A stretch of 64,000 nucleotides of DNA from Fulvimarina uroteuthidis (GCF_034321785.1 NZ_JAXLPB010000002.1:620001-684000), one strand, 5' to 3'. Positions 52,076-61,590 are shown, counted from the first letter of the stretch. Numbers and translations are program-made. Notes: generated from the sequence alone by a model not told the origin.

Positions 52076-54677
52076 TGACGATTCTCCCGGGCACCACGAC
52101 CAGGCGCTTGGGCTGGCCACCATTCAACGCATCCCGCACGACCTGGCTGTCGAGCGCGGCTTGTTCGATGTCAGCTTTGCTGGCGTCCGCCGGGACGGTC
52201 AAGTCGCCGCGCTTCTTTCCGTTGATTTGGAGCGGGAGTGTGACGCTGTCGTCGCGCAGGAGCGCCTCGTCGATCTGCGGCCAGCTTCGAGCGGCGACGA
52301 AATCCTCGTTTCCGAGGACCGTCCAGCATTCCTGCGCCAGATGCGGCATCATCGGGGCGATGAGCTTGACCAGGAATTCGAGAGCTTCGGCAGCGGCCGC
52401 CTTCGTCTCGTCGTCGCTGCGGGCAAGGTCCCCCAAGGCGCCGGCGAGCGTGTTGACGAGCTCATGAACGCGCGCGACGGCCTTGTTGAAGCCGAGCCGC
52501 TCGATATCGGCGGTGACGCCGCTGGCCGTGCGGTGCGCGGCCTTGCGGATGGCGAGAGCGGTCTCGCCGGTCACCGATGCGGGGCGCGCGGCGTCGCCGA
52601 GATGGGGCGCGGCATCGCCGACAAGACGCCACAGGCGCTGGACGAAGCGGAAGGCGCCCTCGGCGCCCGCCTCGGTCCAGATCACGTCGCGGTCCGGCGG
52701 CGAGTCCGACAGCATGAACCAGCGGGCGGTATCGGCGCCATAGGAGCCGATGATGTCCTCGGGATCGACGACGTTCCGTTTCGACTTCGACATCTTCTCG
52801 ATGCCGCCGATCTCGATCGGCGCGCCGGTCGAAACGCGTGTGGCCTGACGCTGGCCGTCCACCTCCTTGAAGGCGACATCGCTCGGCGGCACCCAGTCGC
52901 GGCCGTCCTTATAGGTTTCGTGCACGACCATGCCCTGCGTGAACAGGCCCCTGAACGGCTCGACCAGATCGAGATGGCCGGTCGCCTTCATGGCGCGCAC
53001 GAAGAAGCGGGAGTAGAGAAGATGCAGGATCGCATGCTCGACGCCGCCGATATACTGGTCGACGGGAAGCCAGGCGTCGGCGATGGCGGGAACCGTCGGC
53101 GTCTCGGCGCGGGGGCTGGTGAAGCGCGCGAAATACCAGGACGAATCGACGAAGGTGTCCATCGTGTCGGTTTCGCGCCGCGCCCCGCCGCCACACCGGG
53201 GGCATGTCGCCTGCCGCCAGGTGGGATGGCGATCCAGCGGATTGCCGGGCTTGTCGAACTCCACATCGTCGGGGAGCCTGACGGGAAGATTCTCGCGCGC
53301 TTCCGGCACGACGCCGCATGTCTCGCAATGCAGGACCGGGATCGGGCAGCCCCAGTAGCGCTGGCGCGAGACGCCCCAGTCGCGCAGGCGGAAATTGACC
53401 TTGCGCACGGCCTGGGGCGCGCCGTCGAGCATCGTCTCGCCCAGTCGGGTCGCGACGGCCTCGAAGCCTTCCTGTGGGCTCATCCCGTCGAGAAAGCGCG
53501 AATTGAACAGGACGCCGTCGCCGCCATAAGCCTCGGCATAGATGGTGAAGACGGTGGGATCCTCCCGGCTCGGCAAAACGACGGGGGTGACCGGCAACTC
53601 GTATTTGCGGGCGAAATCGAGATCGCGCTGGTCGTGCGCCGGGCAGCCGAAGATGGCGCCCGTGCCGTAATCCATCAGCACGAAGTTGGCGACATAGACC
53701 GGCAGCGTCCAGGCGGGATCGAAGGGATGGACCGCCTCGACGCCGGTGCGGTAGCCGTTCTTCTCCGCCGTCTCCAAGGCTTCGGCACTGGTGCCCGCGC
53801 GCCGGCATTCGGCGATGAAGTCGGCGAGCGCCGGATCGTTCCGGGCAAGGCTCGCGGCCAGCGGATGGTCGGCGGCGACCGCGAGGAACGAGGCGCCGAA
53901 CAGGGTATCGGGCCGGGTGGTGAAGACGGTCAGCTCGTCGTGGCCGGCGGGCGCGGTGCCGCCGGCCAGCTGCCAGCGGACCATCAGCCCTTCCGACTTG
54001 CCGATCCAGTTCTTCTGCATCAGCCGGACCTTGTCCGGCCAGTTCGGCAGGTGATCCAGCGCCTCGAGGAGATCGTCGGCATATTCGGTGATCTTGAAGA
54101 ACCACTGGACGAGCTCCCGCTGCTCGACGAGCGCGCCCGAACGCCAGCCCCGTCCGTCCTCGACCTGCTCGTTGGCGAGCACGGTCATGTCGACCGGGTC
54201 CCAGTTCACCTTCGACTTCTTGCGATAGGCAAGGCCGGCATCCAGGAAGTCGAGGAACAGCATCTGCTGGCGATGGTAATATTCGACGTCGCAGGTCGCG
54301 AACTCGCGCGACCAGTCCAGCGACAGGCCCATGGATTTCAGCTGCGCGCGCATCGAGGCGATGTTCTCGTACGTCCACTTGGCCGGATGGACCCGGTTCT
54401 GCATGGCCGCATTTTCCGCCGGCATGCCGAACGCGTCCCAGCCCATCGGGTGGAGAACGTTGAAGCCCCGGGCCCGCTTGTAGCGCGCCACGACGTCGCC
54501 CATGGCGTAGTTGCGCACATGGCCCATATGGATGCGGCCCGAGGGATAGGGAAACATTTCGAGGACGTAGTAGGTCTCGCCCGGCGCGTCGGATCTTGCC
54601 TCGTAGAGCTTGGCCTCGTCCCAGGCTTTTTGCCAGCGAGGTTCGACTGCGCGGGGATTGTAGCGTTCGGTGGTCAT
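52062..54677 (-). CDS. leuS: Leucyl-tRNA synthetase
   Basis: An 871-residue class I synthetase. The HIGH-type motif is GRIHMGHVRNY near residue 50, the editing domain (CP1) has GTGAIFGCPAHDQRDLDFARKY, and the KMSKS signature is KMSKSKRNVVDPE. A four-cysteine zinc site (CETCGVV, CPRCGGG) is present in the middle. Length and order match bacterial LeuRS. It heads the leuS-lptE-holA unit. Confidence 0.97.
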   Translation of the reverse strand: MTTERYNPRAVEPRWQKAWDEAKLYEARSDAPGETYYVLEMFPYPSGRIHMGHVRNYAMGDVVARYKRARGFNVLHPMGWDAFGMPAENAAMQNRVHPAKWTYENIASMRAQLKSMGLSLDWSREFATCDVEYYHRQQMLFLDFLDAGLAYRKKSKVNWDPVDMTVLANEQVEDGRGWRSGALVEQRELVQWFFKITEYADDLLEALDHLPNWPDKVRLMQKNWIGKSEGLMVRWQLAGGTAPAGHDELTVFTTRPDTLFGASFLAVAADHPLAASLARNDPALADFIAECRRAGTSAEALETAEKNGYRTGVEAVHPFDPAWTLPVYVANFVLMDYGTGAIFGCPAHDQRDLDFARKYELPVTPVVLPSREDPTVFTIYAEAYGGDGVLFNSRFLDGMSPQEGFEAVATRLGETMLDGAPQAVRKVNFRLRDWGVSRQRYWGCPIPVLHCETCGVVPEARENLPVRLPDDVEFDKPGNPLDRHPTWRQATCPRCGGGARRETDTMDTFVDSSWYFARFTSPRAETPTVPAIADAWLPVDQYIGGVEHAILHLLYSRFFVRAMKATGHLDLVEPFRGLFTQGMVVHETYKDGRDWVPPSDVAFKEVDGQRQATRVSTGAPIEIGGIEKMSKSKRNVVDPEDIIGSYGADTARWFMLSDSPPDRDVIWTEAGAEGAFRFVQRLWRLVGDAAPHLGDAARPASVTGETALAIRKAAHRTASGVTADIERLGFNKAVARVHELVNTLAGALGDLARSDDETKAAAAEALEFLVKLIAPMMPHLAQECWTVLGNEDFVAARSWPQIDEALLRDDSVTLPLQINGKKRGDLTVPADASKADIEQAALDSQVVRDALNGGQPKRLVVVPGRIVNVVV

Positions 54678-55089
54678 GATGTCGGTGTGCTTTGTCGCTG
54701 GGGAAGCGCCTGAAAATCGGCGAAAATCATCGCCCGCCGTTCAACACCGGTTCGGTGGGAGCGTCAACCGAGGACTGGTTCGACGATCTCGGCGCCGGCA
54801 CCGGGGAGGACGTGCGGATCGCGCGATATGGTTGCGTCTCGCGCGGGCTGCCCTTACGAAGCGGCCGGAAGGAGCCGGATGTCGAGACGGACGCCACCGA
54901 TCCGGTCGAGCGCTGCCTCGGGTTCGCACGTGCGAGGCGGTTGGTCTTCTGTCCCGATCGCCCGACCCGGCCCCGGCGCCGATTTTCCGATCGCCGCGCG
55001 CGTTTCATCGCAGTCGACTTGCTCAGGATGCGTGCACCGGATAGGCCGACGGACACGACCCCCTCGCCAACCGCGCACAGAGATCCATC
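54678..55089. other. Divergent intergenic region leuS / yggS (412 bases)
   Basis: Open frames run through it in the yggS direction but have no ribosome site, odd composition and no family motif, so I read it as non-coding. It should hold the promoters of both genes. Confidence 0.45.
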
Positions 55090-55764
55090 ATGCCCATCGC
55101 CGACCAATATCATGCCGTGGCCGACGCCATCGCACGCGTGACGCAGGATGCGGGGCGTGCGCCGGGAAGCGCGGTGCTGGTCGCGGTTTCCAAGACCCAT
55201 GGCGAAGACGCGATCCTGCCGGTCCTGGAAGCCGGGCAGCGCATATTCGGCGAGAACAAGGTGCAGGAATCGCAAGCCAAGTGGCCGGCCCTGCGCGAGC
55301 GCTTCCCCGACATCGAATTGCGGCTGATCGGCCCGCTGCAATCCAACAAGGCCGGCGACGCCGTGGCGCTGTTCGACGTCATCGAGACCGTCGACCGCGA
55401 GAAGATCGCCCGCGAGATCGCCAAGGAAATCGCCGGGCAGGACCGCACGCCGCGGCTCTTCGTCCAGGTGAACACCGGCGAGGAAGACCAGAAGGCCGGC
55501 ATCATGCCGAAGGAGGCGGTGGCGTTCGTCGAGCGCTGCCGCACCGAGCACGGGCTGGCGATCGAGGGCCTGATGTGCATTCCGCCGGTGGACGAAAATC
55601 CCGGACCGCACTTCGCGCTGCTGGCCAAGCTTGCGGACGAGGCCGGCGTCGAGAAGCTCTCGATGGGCATGAGCGGCGATTACGAGACGGCCATCCGGTT
55701 CGGAGCCACCAGCGTGCGCGTCGGCTCGGCGATCTTCGGCGCGCGCGAATACGCAAAGGCCTGA
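55090..55764 (+). CDS. yggS: YggS-family PLP homeostasis protein
   Basis: A 224-residue PLP-binding protein with the fold of alanine racemase but no catalytic activity, thought to buffer free vitamin B6. The PLP lysine is K35 in LVAVSKTHGEDAILP. Other motifs are FGENKVQESQAKW, IGPLQSNKAGDAVALFD, VNTGEEDQKAGI and the C-terminal LSMGMSGDYETAIRFGATSVRVGSAIFG. Length is typical. Transcribed away from leuS. Confidence 0.95.
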   Translation: MPIADQYHAVADAIARVTQDAGRAPGSAVLVAVSKTHGEDAILPVLEAGQRIFGENKVQESQAKWPALRERFPDIELRLIGPLQSNKAGDAVALFDVIETVDREKIAREIAKEIAGQDRTPRLFVQVNTGEEDQKAGIMPKEAVAFVERCRTEHGLAIEGLMCIPPVDENPGPHFALLAKLADEAGVEKLSMGMSGDYETAIRFGATSVRVGSAIFGAREYAKA

Positions 55765-55839
55765 GGACGGGCGTGCAAGGACGGGTGTGCAAGGGCGGGC
55801 CGACATGGGGCGTCCGGCCGTTCGGCCGGACATGTCGCA

Positions 55840-56580
55840 TCAGAACCTGATCCGGTGGAGCGAGGCGCCGTTGGCTTTCAACCAGGCCCGTCCCTCGTCC
55901 ATGTCGGGACAAAGGCTTCGGCAGACGGCCCAGAAGGCCGGCGAATGGTTCATCTCGACGAAATGCGCCACTTCGTGGGCGGCGAGATAATCGAGCACCC
56001 GGGGCGGCGCCATGACGATGCGCCACGAGAAGGACAGGCGCCGGTCCATGGTGCAGGAACCCCAGCGGCTGACCGTGTCCTTGAGGGTCAAGGCTTTTGG
56101 CTGGAGACCGACGGTTTCGGCGTGGCGGGCGACGGCGGCCGTGAGATCGGTGCGGGCTTCCTTCTTCAGATAATCGGCGACGCGGCGGGGAAAATGTTCC
56201 GGCAATCCGCCGATGGAAAGTTCGCCCGCCTCGGCGTCGAGCCTCGGGACGCGCCGACCTCCGAGACAGGAAAGACGCACCCTTTCGCCGCGCACGGGGA
56301 TGATCGCGCCATTCTCGATGAGGAGCGGCGTGCGCCGGCCGCCGGCCCGTTCCGCGATCCAGCCGCGATGACGATCGACGAAGTCGGTCAGCGTCTTTCC
56401 GGAGGTTCGCGGCGGCACGGTGACGACGGCGCCGCCATCGGGCGCGATGCGCAGGATCAGCCGCTTGGCGCGGGCGTTCTCGCGAAAGGTCAACGGAACC
56501 TGATGTTCGCCCGCCTCGACGAACGTCGGTAGAACCGGATTGGGTTCGCGTCTGTAGAGGCTGCGAAGTTTCATCGGCAT
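55840..56580 (-). CDS. YgjP-like (M48/DUF45) metal-dependent hydrolase
   Basis: A 246-residue predicted zinc metalloprotease. The catalytic motif is HEVAHFVEMNHS (HExxH at 202-206 with a third ligand H212), within VLDYLAAHEVAHFVEMNHSP. WGSCT before it and RENARAKRLILRI near the N-terminus are family marks. The start is uncertain: 56580 and 56574 are close and neither has a good ribosome site, while an in-frame ATG at 56643 would add 21 residues. Substrate unknown. It converges with yggS. Confidence 0.88.
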   Translation of the reverse strand: MPMKLRSLYRREPNPVLPTFVEAGEHQVPLTFRENARAKRLILRIAPDGGAVVTVPPRTSGKTLTDFVDRHRGWIAERAGGRRTPLLIENGAIIPVRGERVRLSCLGGRRVPRLDAEAGELSIGGLPEHFPRRVADYLKKEARTDLTAAVARHAETVGLQPKALTLKDTVSRWGSCTMDRRLSFSWRIVMAPPRVLDYLAAHEVAHFVEMNHSPAFWAVCRSLCPDMDEGRAWLKANGASLHRIRF

Positions 56581-56700
56581 GGCGGACTTGGTGAGAGCGA
56601 TTCGAACCGGACGGCGGATCGTACCATGGCTGCAAGTCCGCACTCAAACGGGTCGTTGCTTGGCGAAAGGCCGTGCCGGCATGGACCGCGCCGTACCATG

Positions 56701-56728
56701 AAAAAGGCGGCATCCGGGGATGCCGCCT
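56701..56728 (-). terminator. Intrinsic terminator of the DUF2852 gene
   Basis: AGGCGGCATCC pairs with GGATGCCGCCT around a two-base GG loop (56705-56728). On the minus strand the stem is followed by TTTTTC. Confidence 0.9.
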
Positions 56729-56831
56729 CGAGGATTTTCAGGGCGAAGGGACCATCGCGTCGATGATCCCACCAAACCTTGCGTCAGGCCGGCCCAATGT
56801 CGGTCCGGCCCGGCGTCAGTCCGAACCGCTG

Positions 56832-57287
56832 TCAGGCCGGGTGGCCGTCGACGATCGGACCATCGTTGCGTGCATCGTTGCGGGTCTTCTCGCGGGCTTG
56901 ACGGTCCTTCATGAACCGGTCGAACTCTTCCTGATCCTTCGCACGGCGCAGTTCGCGTGCATGGGCCTCGAACTCGGCCGCGGCTTCGTTGAGCTTGCGG
57001 CGCTCGTCGTCGAGACGCTTGAGTTCCGCGTCGCGCCAGTCGTCGAAGGCGACATTGCCGGTGTTCGAGGCACCGAAGGCGGTGCCGCCGAAGCCCGAGC
57101 GCTTGAGGCCGCCGAAGAGGCGATCCGTCGAGGTGTTGACGTCACGCTTGAAAGCATCGAGGCGTTCGCCCCAGAGAATATAAGCCAGCACGGCGAGGCC
57201 GAGCGGCCAGAAGACGAAGAAACCACCCACCATGAGGGCAATGGTGGCCGGCGTCCAGGCCGGACGAATGAGGGCACGTGAAGACAT
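56832..57287 (-). CDS. DUF2852 family protein
   Basis: A 151-residue protein with one N-terminal membrane segment (MVGGFFVFWPLGLAVLAYILWGE, about 19-41) and a long charged helix (ELKRLDDERRKLNEAAAEFEAH, about 88-109) that looks like a coiled coil and carries the motif FDDWRDAEL. This layout is typical of DUF2852. It is probably anchored in the inner membrane with the helix in the cytoplasm. The start at 57287 follows AAGGAAC. Function unknown. Confidence 0.88.
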   Translation of the reverse strand: MSSRALIRPAWTPATIALMVGGFFVFWPLGLAVLAYILWGERLDAFKRDVNTSTDRLFGGLKRSGFGGTAFGASNTGNVAFDDWRDAELKRLDDERRKLNEAAAEFEAHARELRRAKDQEEFDRFMKDRQAREKTRNDARNDGPIVDGHPA

Positions 57288-57617
57288 CGAGATCCCGTTC
57301 CTTCCTATAAGGCGTGCGATGTCAAGCATCGCAAGCTGAATCATTATGTTAGACTGTATTTCCTCTCTGATGTGGTGGGTCTCCTTGCCGCCTTCAATCG
57401 TCGCGACAGAAAAAATGAGAGGCCGGGTGTCGATTTCTCGACGCGGCGGGCCGTCCCGTCTGGCGTTTCCCGAACGGCCGTGCTGATGAAGGCCGCCGGT
57501 CCCGGTTCGCCGACCGCCCGCGCTGCGGATCGGCCGGGTTCGAACGATCCGCGGCAAGGGCGCCGGGGCGTTTCCGATGGGGTGCCGAGGGCCGATGGTC
57601 GTGGGGGAGCGAGATCG
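57288..57617. other. Divergent intergenic region DUF2852 / yqaA (330 bases)
   Basis: An AT-rich promoter zone lies at 57300-57370, with a palindrome described separately. The remaining 240 bases are GC-rich and hold no convincing gene. Confidence 0.45.
57306..57335 (-). promoter_or_regulatory. Promoter with operator-like palindrome for the DUF2852 gene
   Basis: Minus strand TTGCGA, an 18-base spacer and TTATAG, overlapped by the perfect 7-bp inverted repeat TGCGATG (57315-57321) / CATCGCA (57327-57333). Candidate only. Confidence 0.35.
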
Positions 57618-58058
57618 ATGACGGACTTCGCCCTGTTGACAGGCCTTTTCTGGAGCGCGTTCCTGGCGGCCACGGTGCTGCCGGGCGCGTCCGAACTGGT
57701 GCTGATCGCGGCGCTGACCGAAGGCGAAGTCGACCCGGTCGCGGCCGTGCTCGTGGCGGGCCTCGCCAACACGCTCGGCTCCGTCGTCAACTGGGCCATG
57801 GGACGGTATTTTTCGGCCTATGCGGATCGCAGATGGTTTCCGGTGCCCAGACCGGCGCTCGCCAAGGCGGAGGCCATGTTCAAGCGCTACGGCGTGTGGA
57901 CCCTGCTCCTGGCCTGGTGGCCGTTCGGCGGCGACGCCCTGACGCTGGCGGCCGGCTTCCTGCGGGTTCCGATTCTCACCTTCACGCTTCTCGTCGGCGC
58001 CGGAAAATTTGCCCGTTACGCCGTCGTCGCAGCCACGACGCTCGGTCTGTCGGGATGA
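57618..58058 (+). CDS. YqaA family (DedA-like) membrane protein
   Basis: A 146-residue membrane protein related to the VTT/DedA group. The key segment is ATVLPGASELVLIAALTEG, followed by AGLANTLGSVVNWAMGRYF (the G-N-x3-G... pattern of YqaA) and WWPFGGDALTLAAGFLRVP. GGAG lies upstream of the ATG at 57618; the longer frame before it is low-complexity and unlikely. Members may be lipid scramblases or transporters of unknown substrate. Confidence 0.88.
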   Translation: MTDFALLTGLFWSAFLAATVLPGASELVLIAALTEGEVDPVAAVLVAGLANTLGSVVNWAMGRYFSAYADRRWFPVPRPALAKAEAMFKRYGVWTLLLAWWPFGGDALTLAAGFLRVPILTFTLLVGAGKFARYAVVAATTLGLSG

Positions 58059-58176
58059 TGCGCGGTTCGGGCCCGGCGCCGCGACGACCTGCGCAAAGGC
58101 GGGGTCCAGGCATGTCGAACGCCGCCGAACGGGCCTCGCGCCGGATCCGCCCGAAGCCTCGGTGGCGGACGGCGGC

Positions 58177-59748
58177 CTATTGCGCGCCGGCGTCTGCCCC
58201 GGTCGCCCAGGCGGGCATTTCCCCGACCGTGACGCCGAACAGGGTCGTCAGGACGAGGTAACCGACCGTCGAGATGACGAGGAGGGCCGCCACATTGTGC
58301 CAGGCGCCATAGCGGACCATCTGCGGGATCGAGACGTGCCCCGAGGAAAAGACGAGGGCGTTCGGCGGGGTGGCGACCGGCATCATGAAGGCCATGGATG
58401 CCGAGAGCGCGGCCGGTACGGCGAGCATCAGCGGGTTCTCGCCGATATTCATGGAAAGCGCTGCCAGAAGCGGAAGGAAGGTTGCCGCTGTCGCCGTGTT
58501 GGAGGTGAACTCGGTCAGGAGCAGCATGATGGTCGCGACGACCATGACGAGAAGGATGAGGGTGAGCGAGCCGGCAAAGCCGCCGATGCCCGCGCCGATC
58601 CATTCGTCGAGCCCCGTTCCCGAAACGGCGGAGGCGAGGCTGAGGCCGCCGCCGAAGAGAATGAGAATGCCCCAGGGAAGGCGCGAGGCGGTCTTCCAGT
58701 CGAGCAGCGCGATGCGCGTGCCGTCCGCATCGCGCCCGATCGCGGCGGGAACGGCGAAGAGAATGAGCGAGGCGCCGATGGCGATGCCCGCATCGTCGAG
58801 CCCGGGAATGAAGGTCTGGAGCCAGGAGCGCAGGATCCAGAGGACGGCGGCGCCGGCGAAGACGGAGCCGACCACGATCTCCGCCCGCGACATGCGGCCA
58901 AGGCCCTTCAACTCGCGGTGGATCATGTCGTGCGCACCCTCGATCTCGTCCTTCGGCAGGCGCAACGCGACGCGGGTGAGGAGCAGCCAGGAGATGGCGA
59001 GCATGAGAACGGCGACCGGCACGCCGATCAACATCCAGCGGCCGAAGCCGAGATCGTAGCCATAGGTCTGGCTAAGGGTTCCGGCGAGAAGCGCGTTGGG
59101 CGGCGTGCCGATGAGGGTCGCGACGCCGCCGATCGAGGCGGAATAGGCCACGCCCAAGAGCAGCGCGATGGCGAACCTGCGGCTGTCCTCGCCCTCTCCG
59201 GCCCCGCCCGACACGAGCCCCACGACCGAGAGTGCGATGGGCAGCATCATGACGGTGGTCGCGGTGTTGGACACCCACATGGAGAGGAACGCGGTCGCCA
59301 GCATGAAGCCGCCGACGATGTGGTGGCGGCGCGAGCCGGTGCGCGCGACGATGTTGAGGGCGATGCGGCGATGAAGGTTCCAGCGTTCCATGGCGCCCGC
59401 GAGCATGAAGCCGCCCATGAAGAGGAAGATCGTCGGATCGGCATAAGGGGCGGCGGCATCGTCCATGGAGATGGCGCCGGTCAGGGGGAACAGGACGAGC
59501 GGCAGCAGCGCGGTCGCGGGCACCGGCACCGCCTCGGTGATCCACCATACGATCATCAGGCTGGCCACGGCGACGACCCGCCATGCCTCGATCGCCAGAC
59601 CCTCGGGCGCCGGCAACAGGAGAAGGACGACGAAGACGGCAAGCCCGATGAGCATCGGCAGGAGCTTCAGGGAACCGCCGGCCGGAGCTGCCGCGGTTTT
59701 CCGGGCGTCGCCCGGGTTTGCACGCTTCGAGCTGTTTCCAAGACCCAT
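58177..59748 (-). CDS. DASS (SLC13) family Na+/anion symporter
   Basis: A 523-residue carrier with about 11-13 segments. Family marks are the paired SNT motifs MWVSNTATTVMMLP and EFTSNTATAATFLP, which form the substrate and sodium sites, and ATLIGTPPNALLAG and VATPPNALVFSSG near the hairpin tips. It imports dicarboxylates, sulfate or another divalent anion. No regulator gene lies nearby to suggest which. The start at 59748 is the first ATG before the first membrane segment. Confidence 0.92.
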   Translation of the reverse strand: MGLGNSSKRANPGDARKTAAAPAGGSLKLLPMLIGLAVFVVLLLLPAPEGLAIEAWRVVAVASLMIVWWITEAVPVPATALLPLVLFPLTGAISMDDAAAPYADPTIFLFMGGFMLAGAMERWNLHRRIALNIVARTGSRRHHIVGGFMLATAFLSMWVSNTATTVMMLPIALSVVGLVSGGAGEGEDSRRFAIALLLGVAYSASIGGVATLIGTPPNALLAGTLSQTYGYDLGFGRWMLIGVPVAVLMLAISWLLLTRVALRLPKDEIEGAHDMIHRELKGLGRMSRAEIVVGSVFAGAAVLWILRSWLQTFIPGLDDAGIAIGASLILFAVPAAIGRDADGTRIALLDWKTASRLPWGILILFGGGLSLASAVSGTGLDEWIGAGIGGFAGSLTLILLVMVVATIMLLLTEFTSNTATAATFLPLLAALSMNIGENPLMLAVPAALSASMAFMMPVATPPNALVFSSGHVSIPQMVRYGAWHNVAALLVISTVGYLVLTTLFGVTVGEMPAWATGADAGAQ

Positions 59749-59893
59749 CGAGCCCTCGCATCCGTTGATCGTCCATCGACCGGCTGGACATTGGCATTTG
59801 CGGCGCGGCGGCAAGTCCTTTCGCGCGATCGCGGACCCGAAAAAGGTGGCAGGTTCCAATGTCTTCGCTGGGATCTTCGCCAGCCGGCGAGGC

Positions 59894-59911
59894 GTGTCGC
59901 GCGCCTGTCGC
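59894..59911 (+). promoter_or_regulatory. Pho-box-like direct repeat before the phosphodiesterase gene
   Basis: GTGTCGC-GCGC-CTGTCGC: two 7-base units with a 4-base spacer, each close to the CTGTCAT half-site (five and four matches), with TAGGGC ten bases downstream as a possible -10. Confidence 0.4.
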
Positions 59912-60005
59912 AAACATCGGCTAGGGCCTTTGGTGACGGCGACGCGCCGGTTCCGGTGCGGGACGTGCGTCGAGCTGGCTGGATCGCGACCCCCGGAGGC
60001 ATTGC

Positions 60006-61280
60006 ATGCGAAAGACCCTTCTCATCGCCATGGTCCTGTCGACCTGCCTGGTCGGCCAGGTTTCCGAGGCCCAGGAGCCGACGGCTCCCGCCGCCGCGCC
60101 GTCCATGGATAAGGCGGAGATCGGCGTGCGCCCGGCCTATCTCGTCGACCAGCTTGAGGACGGCGACCTGAAGTCGAGGCTTTCGGCCTGCCTCGGCCAG
60201 CCGATGGCGGCGAGCGACTGGTCGATCGGCCATCGCGGCGCGCCCCTGCAGTTTCCCGAGCACAGCCGCGAATCCTATACGGCCGCTGCCCGCCAGGGCG
60301 CCGGCATCATCGAATGCGACGTCGCCTTCACGCAGGATCGCGAACTCGTCTGCCGCCATGCCCAGTGCGACCTGCACACCACGACCGATATCCTGACCCG
60401 GCCCGATCTCAGCGCCAAGTGCTCGGTGCCGTTCTCGCCGGCCGGCGAGGGCCGCGAAGCGGAGGCCAAATGCTGCACCTCGGACATCACGCTTGCAGAA
60501 TTCAAGACGCTGAACGCCAAGATGGACGGCTTCGACCCGGCGGCGTCCACACCGGAAGAATACCAGGGTGGCATCGCGAACTGGCGCACGACCCTCTATG
60601 CGCCTGGCACGGTGATGAGCCATGCCGAATCGATCGCGCTCGTCAAATCCTTCGGTCGAAAATTCACCCCTGAACTGAAGGCGCCGGAAGTGCCGATGCC
60701 GTTCGAAGGCGAATACAGCCAGGACGATTACGGCCGGGCCTTGATCAAGGCCTATCTCGATGCCGGCGTGCCCCCGGGCGACGTGTATCCCCAGTCCTTC
60801 AATCTCGACGACGTGCGCTTCTGGATCCGGGAGTTCCCCGAGTTCGGCGCGCAGGCCGTCTATCTCGATGGCCGCGACGAGACGCAGGAGGGCTTCGATC
60901 CGATGAAGCCCGAAAGCTTCGAGCCCTCGATGCAGGCCCTTGCCGACGAGGGCGTGAAGATCATCGCGCCGCCGCTCTGGATGCTGGTGACGGAGCGGGA
61001 CGGCGAGATCGTGCCCTCGCCCTATGCGGAAGCGGCGAAGGCGGCCGGACTCGACATGATCGCCTGGTCTCTCGAACGCTCCGGCCCGCTCGCGGAGGGC
61101 GGCGGCTGGTACTACCAGTCGATCAACGATGTCGTCTCGTCGGACGGCGATATGCTGAACCTTCTCGACGTGCTGGCCAACGATATCGGCGTGCGTGGCG
61201 TGTTCTCGGACTGGCCTGCGACGACGACCTTCTTCGCCAATTGTCTCAAGGGCGAGAGCACGGATTCGGCGGCGAACTGA
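60006..61280 (+). CDS. Periplasmic glycerophosphodiester phosphodiesterase
   Basis: A 424-residue secreted GDPD with a signal peptide (MRKTLLIAMVLSTCLVGQVSEAQ). The active site is SIGHRGAPLQFPEHS (H76, R77, E-rich) with metal ligands E103 and D105 in IIECDVAFTQD and the second histidine H118 in LVCRHAQCDLH. The protein is longer than GlpQ and has several extra cysteines (CHAQCDLH, KCCTSD) likely in disulphides. It cleaves glycerophosphodiesters to free glycerol phosphate for phosphate scavenging. A Pho-box-like repeat upstream agrees. Confidence 0.92.
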   Translation: MRKTLLIAMVLSTCLVGQVSEAQEPTAPAAAPSMDKAEIGVRPAYLVDQLEDGDLKSRLSACLGQPMAASDWSIGHRGAPLQFPEHSRESYTAAARQGAGIIECDVAFTQDRELVCRHAQCDLHTTTDILTRPDLSAKCSVPFSPAGEGREAEAKCCTSDITLAEFKTLNAKMDGFDPAASTPEEYQGGIANWRTTLYAPGTVMSHAESIALVKSFGRKFTPELKAPEVPMPFEGEYSQDDYGRALIKAYLDAGVPPGDVYPQSFNLDDVRFWIREFPEFGAQAVYLDGRDETQEGFDPMKPESFEPSMQALADEGVKIIAPPLWMLVTERDGEIVPSPYAEAAKAAGLDMIAWSLERSGPLAEGGGWYYQSINDVVSSDGDMLNLLDVLANDIGVRGVFSDWPATTTFFANCLKGESTDSAAN

Positions 61281-61310
61281 CCCCGGTCGTTCACCGCAAA
61301 TTAACTTTCG

Positions 61311-61353
61311 ATGACAGTGGAACGGCCGTTTCAACAGACCGTTTCACTGTCAT
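61311..61353 (+). repeat. 15-bp inverted repeat between the phosphodiesterase and a small gene
   Basis: ATGACAGTGGAACGG (61311-61325) pairs with CCGTTTCACTGTCAT (61339-61353), one G-T wobble, 13-base loop. It could end the phosphodiesterase transcript or be a leader hairpin of the next gene. The arms end in the PhoB half-site CTGTCAT and its complement. Confidence 0.75.
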
Positions 61354-61383
61354 ACTCCTTCATCCGGCACGGTGGGAAACGCG

Positions 61384-61590
61384 ATGACTTTCTCTTTTCT
61401 TCGCAATCGCAATATGGCTCGCGCGCTGAACGGCGGTCAGGAGACAGGTGACGCGCCGGTGGCGCTGGTGATTCCGGCCGAAACCGAAGCCTTGCGCAGC
61501 CGCCCCTACACCAATGTGAGCGATGAGGTCGCCCTCTACCGCGTCGCCTCGGCGGCCGGGTGTGCGACAGCCATGGCGTCCTGCGACTGA
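61384..61590 (+). CDS. Small protein of unknown function
   Basis: A 68-residue soluble protein (MTFSFLRNRNMARALNGG to MASCD). There is no signal peptide or membrane segment, and two C-terminal cysteines. The codon use matches the rest of the window. An upstream 15-bp hairpin and an intrinsic terminator 85 bases downstream bracket it, which supports a real transcript. A GTG start at 61372 is also in frame. I do not recognise a family; it may instead be a small RNA with a chance frame. Confidence 0.5.
   Translation: MTFSFLRNRNMARALNGGQETGDAPVALVIPAETEALRSRPYTNVSDEVALYRVASAAGCATAMASCD

Noticed and set aside
51996..54713. A 905-codon open frame on the plus strand antisense to leuS (similarly an 884-codon frame at 37104-39758 and an 801-codon frame at 26917-29322)
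   Set aside because: They mirror genuine genes with clear motifs. Long antisense frames are expected at this GC content, and their products have no family features.
54692..55141. A 149-codon frame between leuS and yggS
   Set aside because: It overlaps the start of yggS out of frame and is Pro/Arg-rich without recognisable features.
57520..57565. A GGTTCGAAC tRNA T-loop-like sequence
   Set aside because: The flanking bases do not form the five-pair T stem and no anticodon or acceptor stem can be drawn.
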